Source of the DNA: Nocardia arthritidis
GTDB lineage: Bacteria > Actinomycetota > Actinomycetes > Mycobacteriales > Mycobacteriaceae
Assembly: GCF_011801145.1 (NCBI RefSeq)
Contig: NZ_CP046172.1
Span: 9,362,001 to 9,426,000 of the forward strand
DNA length: 64,000 bases
Reading direction: 5' to 3'
Shown: piece by piece, positions 38,574-51,105 of the stretch
How the letters are laid out: the number at the start of each line of letters is the position of its first letter
Position numbering within the stretch: position 1 is the stretch's first letter
The notes under the pieces: model-generated
The model's database searches: none
What the model was told of the DNA's origin: nothing
Seen by the model: the letters and a program-made list of their open reading frames with translations, nothing else
Translations under genes and position numbers: made by a program

Positions 38574-39925
38574 ATGGCGCTCGTCGAGCAGCAGCCTGTC
38601 ACCCCGGAACAGCCCGGGGTGCTCCGGGCTGCCGCGCTGCGCGGGCAGCTGGATCCGGCCAATCTGAGCTCGTTCGCCCGTTCGTCACCCGGCAGGTTGA
38701 TCGCGATGGGCCTGCTGCTCATCGGATTGTGCCTGGCCGCGGGCGCGATGACGGCCTCGACGGTGAGCAGCAGGCAGCAGACGCTCGACCTCCTGCTCGA
38801 GGACACCGAGCCGGACGCGCACGCCGCCCATCACCTATATACCTCGTTATCGATCGCGGATGCCGCCGCCAGCACCGCCTTCATCTCCGGCGGGCTGGAG
38901 CCGCAGGCGGTGCGCGACCGGTACACCCAGGCGATCGGCGAAGCCGCCGCCGATCTGGTCGCACAGTCCGGGCATGCGCCGGGTTCGGTCACCGACGCGG
39001 CGAACGATCCGGACGCGCGGCTGCGCACCGGCATCGCCACCGGACTTCCGGTCTACACCGGTCTGGTGGAGACCGCCCGCGCCAACAATCGCAGCGGATA
39101 CCCGGTGGGCGCGGCCTATCTGAGCGAGGCATCGAATCAGATGCAGACGAAGCTGCTGCCGATGGCCGAGGATCTGGCGAACCGGCGCTCGGCGGCGGTG
39201 GATACCGCGCAGCGCAACCACATCCGCCCGCCGTGGCCCGCGATAATCCTGCTGCTGCTCGCATTGGTCGCACTGGTGCTCGTGCAGCGGGAGCTGGCGC
39301 GCCGCTGGCGCCGGGTGTTCAATCCCGGGCTGCTGCTCGCCTCGGCCATGATGGTCTTCCTGCTGGCCTGGACGGTGATCGCCGGATCGATCTCGGCGAC
39401 GGCGATGATCCGCGGCCGCGACGACGGCGCGGCTCCGTATTCGAGCCTCACCGAGAGCCGCATCCTCACCCAGCAGGCCCGCTCGGCCGAGACGCTGAAG
39501 CTGGTGCGGCGCGATGCCACCGGCGACTACGACCGCACCTACGAGACGAGCATCAAACGGCTGTCCGAACTGCTGCGCGACTATCCGAGCGACGCGCCCG
39601 ACGCCGACCTGATTTCGAGTGCCCGTGTCGCACTTGATCGTTGGCGGGTGGCGCATCAGCGGATGAACGACACCCTCGCGCACGGCGACTATCTCGGCGC
39701 CGCGACGGTGGCCACCGGCCCCGGCGTCAACGATGCCACCGCACAGGTGGGCGCCCTGGACGCCGCACTCGACAAGGGCCTGAGCATGACCCGTGATACG
39801 TTGCGCGGCAACATTTCCCAGGCGGCGCGGGTGCTCGACTTCCTGGCGCCCGGCGCGTTCGCGCTAGGCATCCTCGGCGCGTGCTATGTCGCGATCGGCC
39901 TCTGGCCCCGGCTGCGGGAGTACCG

Positions 39926-39929
<4 letters not shown>
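38574..39929 (+). CDS. glnX: membrane sensor of the GlnX-GlnH-PknG system
   Basis: A 451-residue protein with four transmembrane helices (about residues 42-62, 224-244, 258-280 and 420-440) bounding two large extracytoplasmic helical domains. In mycobacteria GlnX interacts with lipoprotein GlnH and passes a signal of amino acid (Asp/Glu) availability to kinase PknG. ATG 38574 follows GGAGAGG at 38562-38568. The in-frame GTG 38535 lacks such support. It overlaps glnH as ATGA, and glnH precedes pknG by 5 nt. Confidence 0.92.
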
Positions 39930-43305
<3,376 letters not shown>

Positions 43306-43315
43306 AACGGCGAGT

Positions 43316-43348
43316 GGCCCGGCCGGGAGGGAAGTGGCCGGCCGGGCC
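43316..43348 (+). terminator. hairpin after pknG
   Basis: GGCCCGGCCGG (43316-43326) pairs perfectly with CCGGCCGGGCC (43338-43348) around an 11 nt loop, starting 11 nt after the pknG stop. Very GC-rich, with no U-tract, as is usual for terminators in this group. Confidence 0.6.
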
Positions 43349-44072
43349 CGGACCGGTCGCCGATCCCGCGCGTGCCGACCGATGGGCAGACCGGTCGGCG
43401 CGGAAACGACGAGGGCAGCCGGGTTTCCGTGCGCGGAAGGAGTCCGACCCGACTATTGCGGCACACCGGGCGAACCAGATCCGTAACCCATACTCACCCA
43501 CCGATCATGAGTATTTCGTGAACCACCCCCGGCAGGGTCGGGTGAGCTCCTCGTTCGCCGGAACCACAGCACCACGGTCCGGAGCTCTCGGATCAGCGTC
43601 GAACTGACGACTCAACTAGGCCCTGACCAACGCGCGACCCGGATACCGTTCGGGTGCCGATCTCGGAGCACACCATAAGGGCGGAAGAACCGGCCGTGCG
43701 CCGACTACAACGAAAGCCTATGTCTACCTGCGGCTTTCGAAGACATACGCCGACGTGATTGACAATTTCCGTCCGTTAGGTGAAGCTTTCTACAGCGCTA
43801 GAGCTGTGCCTCGCACGCGCTTCCATCGAAAGCCTCCCTCCTGTAACAAGTTTCACCGCTTGGTTATCGGAGCTTCAACCTCACGGTCGGCGATCTCAAC
43901 TCGAGCATTGAGCGCGTCGATCGAACTGTGTTGACGGCGTTACCAATTCCGTTGACGGACTCGTGTGCTCCGGCTCAACGCCGCACCCGAGGCCGCTGCA
44001 TTTTCTTTCGAATCCATCGAGACCGGCGTGTTTCCCGACACGGCGGTCTTCGTCATATTACGAGGAGCTGTC
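43349..44072. other. long non-coding region upstream of the toxin-like gene
   Basis: About 720 nt with no convincing gene on either strand. The base composition falls well below the neighbouring pknG, with AT-rich patches at 43740-43800 and 43850-43950. TTGACA at 43759-43764 is a possible -35, but no good -10 lies 16-18 nt beyond. Two copies of CGAAAGCC, at 43711 and about 43826, and a hairpin are present. This may be the regulatory region of the inserted locus plus the junction with the ancestral pknG-ackA gap. Confidence 0.5.
43711..43739. repeat. inverted repeat in the toxin-locus upstream region
   Basis: CGAAAGCC (43711-43718) pairs with GGCTTTCG (43732-43739) around 13 nt. A further CGAAAGCC occurs near 43826. 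It could be an operator or a transcript hairpin. No partner regulator is encoded in the locus. Confidence 0.35.
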
Positions 44073-46931
44073 GTGTCGGATGCGATGAGACCGCTATACA
44101 CGCAGGAGGATTGGGCGTCGATTATCCCGCCGTTCAAACCGGGTCCGCTGGCGGGTTCGGCCGCTGCCGGTGGACGACCCGAGGGAATTGGTGGCAGAGT
44201 GTACAACTTCCATGGATTGACCGCTGAGGGTGCGGCTCGCATGTTGGAGCGGATCTGGGCCGTCCAGGACATGATGGCCGCCGCGACTCCTGAAATCCGT
44301 TACGAGCCATACGATTTCTTCACGATCCCGGAGAACGACGAGATCAAGGGTGTACCGCTGCCGCAGGCGAGGGCCGTCACCGACCCACAGTCCTACACCC
44401 CGATGGACAACAACGGAAACCGCCTGCCCGACCTTCCCACCGTCCCCAACCCGAACAACGACACCGCACACCACCGAAACCCCCAACCCGCCTCACCTCC
44501 CTCGACAGCGGTCACCGATAGTCCGGGAACGCTGTGGCCGGGCCAATCGGTGCCCGCGGGCGCGCCAGGAACCCCGGAATACACACCGGGAAAGCCGAAT
44601 CCTGTACCGCCGCAGCCGAACCCGCAACCGCCAGTCGAGCCCACGCAGGGTCGGCCCCTGGACCGGGTCGACCCGGCATTGCTGAACACCGTCCCGGGGT
44701 TGAGCGGTGCCTACAACAGCGACGGGACGCTGAAAACACCGCAGCAGCAAGGCACGGAGCGGACCGCGCAAGACCTGGTCGATGTGCCGAAAGCGTTAGT
44801 GGACAACCGCACCGGAATCACCGGCCTGGGTGGCGGCGGCCGGGTCGAGAAGACGATCACCGCGACCACCGACGGCTGGCAGGTCGACTACAACCTCACC
44901 CTCGCCAACGGATACACCTCCACCACCAGCAAAACCGGCGTCGATATCGAACAACTCGACAACGGGCGCACCGCCACCACCCTGTCCTACCAAGACGCGG
45001 CGCGGCAGGCCCGCACCGAACTCGGCCGCATCCAACAGCAGATGCTGACCCCCGACCAGAACCAGCCCGACAACACGATCGTGAACAACCCGTCGGTGTT
45101 CAGTTCGGGGATCACCGACGCCGGTGACGCACGACAGTTGGTCGAGGCACTCGAACGGCTGACCGCCAATCCCCACGCACCGATCAGGATCGTCAAAGAC
45201 GCCACGGGCCGGATCACCACCCTGACCGTGCTCAGCGCCGACGGCCGAGAACACGTACTGGTCCTCAACGCCGGCGGGGTCAGCTACGACCAGGAGAACA
45301 AAAAGTATTTCGAGTTCTACCGGCAACCCGACGGTGTGATCAGAACCTCGGACGGGTACCGGATCGTCGACATCGACGGCCAATTCATTCGCCTCGACGA
45401 TAGCGGCGCTCCGGTGATACCGACCAACCCGACCGCCGATGAGGCCCGAGTCTTCGACAGCAACGGTGTGCGCACCAGCGCCCCACACGGCGCGTCGTTG
45501 CTGCCCGGCAATACTGGGCCGTCGACCCCGGACTACGGTCCCTCACCCTCGACGCCGCCGACCACACCCAATAATGACGGGCCGCTGCGCTACCCGGTGA
45601 CCCCGAACCCCAGCGGGCCGTTCGTCGTCGAACTCCCCAACGGCGACTTGGCCCCGATCTCGGAAATCCAGATCCCCAAAGGTGTTTCCGCACACCGGAT
45701 GTACAAGGTCGACGGCGGCGGACTCCTCGTCGAGAACCAGACCGGCCTGCATTGGGCCACCGACCCCGGCCGTCCACCCACCCCCGAGGAAACCGGCAAA
45801 GCCATCACCAACGCCGTCGCCGAAACCATCATCTGGACCGCCGCCGGCGAAGGACTCGGCTACATCGCCATCCGCACCGGCGCGAAAGTCCTCCCCAAAA
45901 TCACCGACATCCTCACCCGAAACACCGGCAGAACCGCCGACACCGCGATCACATCTGCTGGCACGACGACGATGCGAGCGGAGGTTCGAGCAGCCCAACC
46001 CGGAACCCGAGGCGCCGAATCGAAAGCAGCCGTTGGATCGCACGACGAAATCGACTATGAATCAACGGCTTCCGTCGAAGAGGGCGTCAATAGGGTTCGA
46101 CAGCCATCGGAAGTTACTGCGGAGACGGAACTTTCTGACCGATCCGCCCGCTTCCACGGAACAGGGCCCGAGAACCCCGGGCAAGACCCGGTCGGTCAAC
46201 GACATCAGCCCCCCAAGGGTGCCCAATCATCACAAGGTGTCGGTAACGCGAGTACGGGGGAGCAGGTCGAGGCATACCTATCCAACCGATACGGACTCCC
46301 TGTTGTGGGGTTCACTGATCCTGACCTTCCTGTGGAACCGCTCGCCGAGTTCGCCCGTGCTATTGATGACATTGTGGCTCGATACCCTGATATCGAGTTG
46401 CCGAGATTTGTCGGTGTCGCCGATGAAGGCCCGGGTTCAATCGAGTACGCGGTCACGACGGGCATCGAACAACCTGATGGAACGTGGGTTGCTCAGGCGC
46501 TGACGTTGAATCGAGAGTGGGTCGCATCCCTGGAGAGGATGCGGATCGTGACCCATGAGAACGTCGCGACGGGATACCATCCGCCGGGTCTCGAACGCCG
46601 TCCTTGGTATGCGACGACTGTGCACGAACTCGGTCATGTGCTCGACATCCAGGGGAATTACCACGCGTCCAACGCGGCAACGCGGGCGCTGAAGACCTAC
46701 TTCAAGCGGCATGTGCCCCACTCGAGTGATCCTGTCCGGGCCTCTGAAGAGTTCGAGGCTTGGGTCAGTGCGTTAAGTGGATACAGTTTTGAGGAGGGCG
46801 AAGATCTTATGCTGAACGAGGCAGAAGCGGTCGCCGAAGCATTTGCTGACGTCGAACTGAACGGAGCCAACGCATCCGAGCCTGCCAAGGTACTGCATCA
46901 ACTACTAATTGAATCAAGGAGACACAGGTGA
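44073..46931 (+). CDS. polymorphic-toxin-like protein with C-terminal zincin domain
   Basis: A 952-residue modular protein. Residues 1-90 form a small helical N-terminus (FHGLTAEGAARMLERIWAVQDMM). About 95-220 and 470-525 are Pro/Asn/Thr-rich linkers. About 230-460 is a beta-rich domain with TTDGWQVDYNLTLANGYTSTTSKTG. About 570-605 holds one hydrophobic segment. The last 150 residues hold HELGH (851-855; His851, Glu852, His855) and NEAEAVAEAFADVE with Glu918 and Glu922 as possible third zinc ligands, a gluzincin layout like lethal-factor-type toxins. GTG 44073 has GAGGAG 5 nt upstream. Coding GC drops in the last third, as in exchanged toxin tips. Toxin function and secretion route are inferred. 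Confidence 0.7.
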   Translation: MSDAMRPLYTQEDWASIIPPFKPGPLAGSAAAGGRPEGIGGRVYNFHGLTAEGAARMLERIWAVQDMMAAATPEIRYEPYDFFTIPENDEIKGVPLPQARAVTDPQSYTPMDNNGNRLPDLPTVPNPNNDTAHHRNPQPASPPSTAVTDSPGTLWPGQSVPAGAPGTPEYTPGKPNPVPPQPNPQPPVEPTQGRPLDRVDPALLNTVPGLSGAYNSDGTLKTPQQQGTERTAQDLVDVPKALVDNRTGITGLGGGGRVEKTITATTDGWQVDYNLTLANGYTSTTSKTGVDIEQLDNGRTATTLSYQDAARQARTELGRIQQQMLTPDQNQPDNTIVNNPSVFSSGITDAGDARQLVEALERLTANPHAPIRIVKDATGRITTLTVLSADGREHVLVLNAGGVSYDQENKKYFEFYRQPDGVIRTSDGYRIVDIDGQFIRLDDSGAPVIPTNPTADEARVFDSNGVRTSAPHGASLLPGNTGPSTPDYGPSPSTPPTTPNNDGPLRYPVTPNPSGPFVVELPNGDLAPISEIQIPKGVSAHRMYKVDGGGLLVENQTGLHWATDPGRPPTPEETGKAITNAVAETIIWTAAGEGLGYIAIRTGAKVLPKITDILTRNTGRTADTAITSAGTTTMRAEVRAAQPGTRGAESKAAVGSHDEIDYESTASVEEGVNRVRQPSEVTAETELSDRSARFHGTGPENPGQDPVGQRHQPPKGAQSSQGVGNASTGEQVEAYLSNRYGLPVVGFTDPDLPVEPLAEFARAIDDIVARYPDIELPRFVGVADEGPGSIEYAVTTGIEQPDGTWVAQALTLNREWVASLERMRIVTHENVATGYHPPGLERRPWYATTVHELGHVLDIQGNYHASNAATRALKTYFKRHVPHSSDPVRASEEFEAWVSALSGYSFEEGEDLMLNEAEAVAEAFADVELNGANASEPAKVLHQLLIESRRHR

Positions 46932-47200
46932 GTAGGGCGAGCCGGTACCTAAGCGAAAGCCAATTGCGGGCCACCTTCGACAGAGAGCTGTCCCGTGCTC
47001 TTCGCGGCGAGGGTGCCCGTAATCATTCTGGCCTCGACTTCGACACCTACCGGGCTTTGGCCCGAGTCGCAGGGGCGTATCCGAACATTCCGCCGGAGCT
47101 GATCGAGGCCGCGCGGACGGCCTTCAGTGGACAACTCGACGGCTCCAACAGGGCGGCAAGGCCCAAACTTTCCTTCGAGCCGGGCGAGCTTAATAGCTGA
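46928..47200 (+). CDS. candidate immunity protein 1
   Basis: A 90-residue acidic/basic mixed helical protein with no known family recognised. It starts at GTG 46928, overlapping the toxin stop as GTGA, with AAGGAG inside the last toxin codons. The core LDFDTYRALARVAGAYPNIPPELIEAARTAFSGQLDGS is closely related to the protein encoded at 47275, with about half the residues identical. Tight coupling behind a predicted toxin tip and small size fit a cognate immunity protein. Direct evidence is lacking. Confidence 0.65.
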   Translation: MSRASRYLSESQLRATFDRELSRALRGEGARNHSGLDFDTYRALARVAGAYPNIPPELIEAARTAFSGQLDGSNRAARPKLSFEPGELNS

Positions 47201-47239
47201 TATTCCCGAAGGAATGAGGTGTGTTCTCCAGACACAGTC

Positions 47240-47277
47240 GTCGCCGGACTGTTGATCGAATCGAGGAGACAGAAGTG
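47240..47277 (+). pseudogene. fossil of the toxin C-terminus
   Basis: In one frame this stretch reads VVAGLLIESRRQK followed by TGA at 47276-47278. The authentic toxin ends LHQLLIESRRHR then TGA, with the same AGGAGACA RBS context and the same overlap with a GTG start. It is therefore a short remnant of a second toxin 3' end, left when a toxin-tip plus immunity unit was duplicated or displaced. Confidence 0.6.
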
Positions 47278-47562
47278 AGACGCAGCCGACCCGACGACGA
47301 GCCGTTAGATTACCGCGAGCATCTTCAAGCTGAGTTCAACATCCAGTTCACTAACGCGATGGCTGGCAAAGGCGTCAGCATGTGCACCGATTTAGATCTC
47401 GAAACCCAAGAGGTACTGGCCCGGATTGCTGGCCACTATCCGGACATCCCGCCAGAGCTGATCGACGCGGCGCATGCGGTCTTCGCCGGACAGCTCGACG
47501 GCTCCCGCGACGACGAAGACATCGTTCCTTCGTTCGTAACCGGCAGGGCGACAAACGAGTAG
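47275..47562 (+). CDS. candidate immunity protein 2 (paralogue)
   Basis: A 95-residue protein from GTG 47275 with GAGGAG (47263-47268) 6 nt upstream. The core LDLETQEVLARIAGHYPDIPPELIDAAHAVFAGQLDGS aligns without gaps to the preceding small protein. The N-terminus (RRSRPDDEPLDYREHLQAEFNIQF) and C-terminus differ. The related start region shows that the gene was duplicated with the end of a toxin gene. It may protect against a different toxin variant. A longer frame back to 47221 exists but would overlap the fossil. Confidence 0.65.
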   Translation: MRRSRPDDEPLDYREHLQAEFNIQFTNAMAGKGVSMCTDLDLETQEVLARIAGHYPDIPPELIDAAHAVFAGQLDGSRDDEDIVPSFVTGRATNE

Positions 47563-47638
47563 ACAACCCGCGGGGTCTCATCAACGCGCTCGGCGACGAC
47601 GATCAACCACTCGACGTGACCTGTTTCATCAAGCCCTC

Positions 47639-47654
47639 GTGGCAGGACTGTTGA
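47639..47654 (+). repeat. third partial copy of the toxin-tail boundary
   Basis: GTGGCAGGACTGTTGA matches 14 of 16 bases of GTCGCCGGACTGTTGA at 47240-47255. In the frame that starts FHQALVAGLLRTR it also echoes the toxin tail VVAGLLIESR. The two copies flank immunity gene 2, as expected of a recombination boundary. Confidence 0.5.
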
Positions 47655-47670
47655 GAACCAGACCCGACGC

Positions 47671-47695
47671 CACGAATCAATCATCCCGATTCGTG
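47671..47695. terminator. hairpin between the immunity gene and ackA
   Basis: CACGAATC (47671-47678) pairs with GATTCGTG (47688-47695) around a 9 nt loop. It stands between convergent transcription units, 8 nt from the ackA stop. Confidence 0.55.
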
Positions 47696-47703
47696 AACGC
47701 CGC

Positions 47704-48909
47704 TCAGGCCGTTTCGGCGACCACCTGGGCGGCGGCGCGGGCGATGGCCAGTTCCTCGTTCGTCGGGACCACCAGTACCGCGATCGGCGCGCCGTCGGGC
47801 GAAATGTAGCGCGCCGCACGGTTTTTCGCGGTATTTCGAGTTTGGTCCACCTCGATGCCGAAGTGGCCGAGTCCGGCGAGTGCGTCGGCGCGCACCTGGG
47901 GGCTGTTCTCGCCGACGCCAGCGGTGAAGGTGATGGCGTCGACGCCGCCCAACTCGATCAGGTACGCGCCGAGATAGCGGCGCAGTCGATGGATGTAGAC
48001 ATCGTAGGCGAGGCGGGCCTGCTCATCGCCTGCGTCGATGAGCCGCTGCAATTCCCGGAAATCGTTGACACCCGACAGGCCCTTGATACCCGAGTCGCGG
48101 TTCAGCAGCGCGTCCACCTCGTCGATGCTCAGGTGGGCCGAGCGCATCAGATGCGGCACGATTCCGGGGTCCAGATCGCCGGACCTGGTACCCATCACCA
48201 GACCCTCCAGCGGCGTCAGGCCCATGGTGGTGTCGATCGGCCTGCCGCCGCGGACCGCCGACGCCGACGCACCGTTGCCCAGGTGGAAGACGATCTGGTT
48301 CAGCTCGGCCGGATCGCGCCCGAGCAGCGCCGCGGCCTGGCCGGATACGTACTCGTGCGAGGTTCCGTGAAAGCCGTATCGCCGAATACCATGCGCCGCA
48401 GCGACTTTCGCATCGATGGCGTAGGTCTTGGCGGCGGCGGGCAGCCCGTGGAAGAACGCGGTGTCGAACACCGCGACCTGCGGCACCCCCGGCAGCAGCT
48501 GCCGCGCGCTCTCGATACCCGCGACATTCGCCGGATTGTGCAGCGGCGCAAGGGCCGACAGCTCGGAGATGGCCGCGACGACGGCATCATCGATCAGGGT
48601 GGGCCGATAGAACACCTCGCCGCCGTGCACCACCCGATGCCCCACCGCGTGCACACCGGCCCGCCGCAGATCGTGTCCGGTCTCGGCGAACATGTCGAAT
48701 ACCGAACGCAATCCGGCCGTATGGTCGGCGATCCGGCCGCTGTGCTCGATGGTCCGGCCGTCGGCATGATGTTCGATACCGCCGGTGTCCTCACCGATCC
48801 GCTCGACGATGCCGGATGCGGCGAGGACGCCCGACCCCGGATCGAGCAGTTGATATTTGATCGACGACGAGCCGGAATTGATCACCAGCACCAAGTTTTC
48901 GGCACCCAT
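47704..48909 (-). CDS. ackA: acetate kinase
   Basis: A 401-residue acetate kinase: [15 protein letters not shown] (N-terminal phosphate motif), [51 protein letters not shown] and [22 protein letters not shown], and [12 protein letters not shown]. It converts acetyl phosphate and ADP to acetate and ATP. ATG 48909 is preceded by AGGAGG. Second gene of the pta-ackA operon. Its 3' end faces the toxin-like insertion. Confidence 0.96.
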   Translation of the reverse strand: MGAENLVLVINSGSSSIKYQLLDPGSGVLAASGIVERIGEDTGGIEHHADGRTIEHSGRIADHTAGLRSVFDMFAETGHDLRRAGVHAVGHRVVHGGEVFYRPTLIDDAVVAAISELSALAPLHNPANVAGIESARQLLPGVPQVAVFDTAFFHGLPAAAKTYAIDAKVAAAHGIRRYGFHGTSHEYVSGQAAALLGRDPAELNQIVFHLGNGASASAVRGGRPIDTTMGLTPLEGLVMGTRSGDLDPGIVPHLMRSAHLSIDEVDALLNRDSGIKGLSGVNDFRELQRLIDAGDEQARLAYDVYIHRLRRYLGAYLIELGGVDAITFTAGVGENSPQVRADALAGLGHFGIEVDQTRNTAKNRAARYISPDGAPIAVLVVPTNEELAIARAAAQVVAETA

Positions 48910-48966
48910 GAGGCCTCCTACCCTCGGCTCGGCCGCGGCATAGGCGCGGTCGGAGCATATTCTCCG

Positions 48967-48989
48967 CAACCGCGACCGGACCGCGGTTG
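48967..48989 (-). repeat. hairpin in the pta-ackA spacer
   Basis: CAACCGCG (48967-48974) pairs with CGCGGTTG (48982-48989) in the 123 nt between pta and ackA. It could act as an attenuator or RNA-processing site within the operon. Confidence 0.4.
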
Positions 48990-49032
48990 TTCCGAAACCA
49001 CCCGCATCGTCGCACGTGTCACAGCGCGCCGC

Positions 49033-51105
49033 TCAGTCCTGCTGCGCCTGGATCGCGGTGATGGCGATCGTATTGACGATGTCGGCCACCAGCGCGCCGC
49101 GCGACAGGTCGTTGACCGGTTTGCGCAGACCCTGTAGCACCGGCCCGATGGCGATCGCACCGGCGCTGCGCTGCACCGCCTTATAGGTGTTGTTGCCGGT
49201 GTTGAGATCCGGAAATACGAAAACCGTTGCCCGGCCTGCCACTTGGGAATCGGGCAGCTTGGTGTTGGCCACCGTCGCGTCGATGGCGGCATCGTACTGG
49301 ATCGGGCCCTCCACCAACAGTTCCGGCGCGCGCTCGCGCACCAGCTTGGTGGCGACCCTGACCTTGTCCACATCCGCGCCACTGCCGGATTCGCCCGTCG
49401 AGTACGACAGCATCGCCACCCGCGGCTCGATGCCGAACCGCGCGGCGGTGCCGGCCGACGAAATCGCGATATCGGCAAGCTGTTCCGAGGTGGGATCGGG
49501 GACGACCGCGCAATCCCCGTACGCCAGAACACGATCCGCGAGGCACATCAGGAAGACACTCGAGACGGTGGAAACTCCCGGCACCGTCTTGATGATCTCG
49601 AACGACGGCCGGATGGTGTGGGCGGTGGTGTGCGCCGCGCCGGAGACCATGCCGTCGGCGATGCCGCGGTGCACCATCATGGTGCCGAAATACGAGATGT
49701 CCGAAATGGTTTCGCGGGCGCGCTCCAGCGTCATCCCCTTGTGCGCGCGCAGCTTCGTATATTCCGCCGCGAACTCCTCCAGATATCCGGAGTTGCGCGG
49801 ATCCAGCACCTCGGCGGCCCGGATGTCGACGCCGAGTTCGGCGGCGCGGGCGCGCACCGTCGCCTCGTCGCCGAGGATCACCAGATCCGCGATCTTGCGC
49901 TGCAACACCCGGCCCGCGGCGCGCAGGATCCGGTCGTCATCGCCCTCCGGCAGCACGATGCGTTTGCGATCCGCCCGCGCCCGCTCGATCAGCTGATATT
50001 CGAACATCTGCGGCGTGACCACATTACTGAGCCGAACTTCGATGCGCCGCAACAACTCCGGGGCATCAACATGCTGTTCCATCAGGGCCAGCGCGGTATC
50101 CACCTTGCGCGGGCTGCCCGCCGACATCCGGCCCCTGGTGCCGTGCACCGCGCTCGTGGTCTCATAGGTGCCCAGCGCGGTGGTCAGGATCGGCAGCTTC
50201 GCCCGCAGGCCCGCCATCAGCCGGGCCACCGCGGGATGGGGCAGCATACCGCCATTCATGATGATGCCGGACAGCGACGGAAACCCTTCCGCCTCATGGG
50301 CATTCATCACGCTGAGCAGTACGTCGGAGCGGTCGCCCGGCGCGATCACCACGACGCCGTCCACCAGCCGCTCCAGAATATGCTCGGCGGTCATGCCGCC
50401 GACCATCACCTCCAGCGCCTCGCGCTGCAGCAATTCCTGGTCGCCGCTGTACATTTCGCCGTCGATGGCCTGGCACAGCTCGGCCATGGTCGGCGCGAAC
50501 AGCAGCGGCACCTCCGGCAGGCTCCACGACGGAACGCCGAACGGTTTCAGCACCGCCGTCACCTCGTCCAATTGCCTGGGGTCGCAGCGGTTGACGACGA
50601 TGGCGGCCAGCTCCGCATGCTCGTGCACCAATTCGGCCGTGCACAGCTCGGCCAGCTGTTTGACCGCCTCCGGTGTGCGCCCGGAACCGCGCAGCACCAG
50701 CAGCGTCGGGGCGCCGAGGTTGGCGGCGATGCGCCCGTTGAAGCGCAGCTCGCTCGGGCTGGCCACATCGGTGTAGTCGCTGCCGACCACCACCACCGCG
50801 TCGCACACCTTGGCCACATCGTGGAAGCGCATGACGATATCGCTGATCGCGGCGTCCGGATCGGCGTGCACATCCTCGTAGGTGACCCCGATGGCCTGCT
50901 GGTAATCGATATCGGCGGTGCTGTGCTCGAGCAGCAGCTCCAGGATGTAGTCGGGCTCGGTGGTGGAACGGGTGATCGGCCGGAAGACGCCGACCCGCGC
51001 CGTTGTCGCGCACAGCATCTGCAGCACCCCGAGCGCCACCGTCGACTTCCCGGTGTCACCCTCCGGCGAGGCGATGTACACGGTGGATGGAGCGTTCTCG
51101 GACAT
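49033..51105 (-). CDS. pta: phosphate acetyltransferase (long form)
   Basis: A 690-residue long-form Pta. The N-terminal P-loop/DRTGG part begins TVYIASPEGDTGKST (8-22). The C-terminal PTA_PTB domain starts near 370 (RIVLPEGDDDRILRAAGRVLQ) and has HTTAHTIRPSFEIIKT, VFLMCLADRVLAYGDCAVVPDPTSEQLADIA and FVFPDLNTGNNTYKAVQRS. It interconverts acetyl-CoA and acetyl phosphate. The short first part is a regulatory region. ATG 51105 lies within a perfect palindrome. Followed by ackA. Confidence 0.95.
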   Translation of the reverse strand: MSENAPSTVYIASPEGDTGKSTVALGVLQMLCATTARVGVFRPITRSTTEPDYILELLLEHSTADIDYQQAIGVTYEDVHADPDAAISDIVMRFHDVAKVCDAVVVVGSDYTDVASPSELRFNGRIAANLGAPTLLVLRGSGRTPEAVKQLAELCTAELVHEHAELAAIVVNRCDPRQLDEVTAVLKPFGVPSWSLPEVPLLFAPTMAELCQAIDGEMYSGDQELLQREALEVMVGGMTAEHILERLVDGVVVIAPGDRSDVLLSVMNAHEAEGFPSLSGIIMNGGMLPHPAVARLMAGLRAKLPILTTALGTYETTSAVHGTRGRMSAGSPRKVDTALALMEQHVDAPELLRRIEVRLSNVVTPQMFEYQLIERARADRKRIVLPEGDDDRILRAAGRVLQRKIADLVILGDEATVRARAAELGVDIRAAEVLDPRNSGYLEEFAAEYTKLRAHKGMTLERARETISDISYFGTMMVHRGIADGMVSGAAHTTAHTIRPSFEIIKTVPGVSTVSSVFLMCLADRVLAYGDCAVVPDPTSEQLADIAISSAGTAARFGIEPRVAMLSYSTGESGSGADVDKVRVATKLVRERAPELLVEGPIQYDAAIDATVANTKLPDSQVAGRATVFVFPDLNTGNNTYKAVQRSAGAIAIGPVLQGLRKPVNDLSRGALVADIVNTIAITAIQAQQD

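Noticed and set aside
43314..43607. Possible 97-residue ORF after pknG
   Set aside because: It overlaps the terminator hairpin, is Arg/Gly/Pro-rich and has no RBS or recognisable motif.
43965..44072. N-terminal extension of the toxin-like gene by 36 residues
   Set aside because: No RBS at 43965, while GAGGAG stands 5 nt before GTG 44073.
47221..47274. Longer start for the second immunity gene
   Set aside because: It would overlap the fossil toxin tail in a different frame, and GTG 47275 has a clear RBS matching the first immunity gene.
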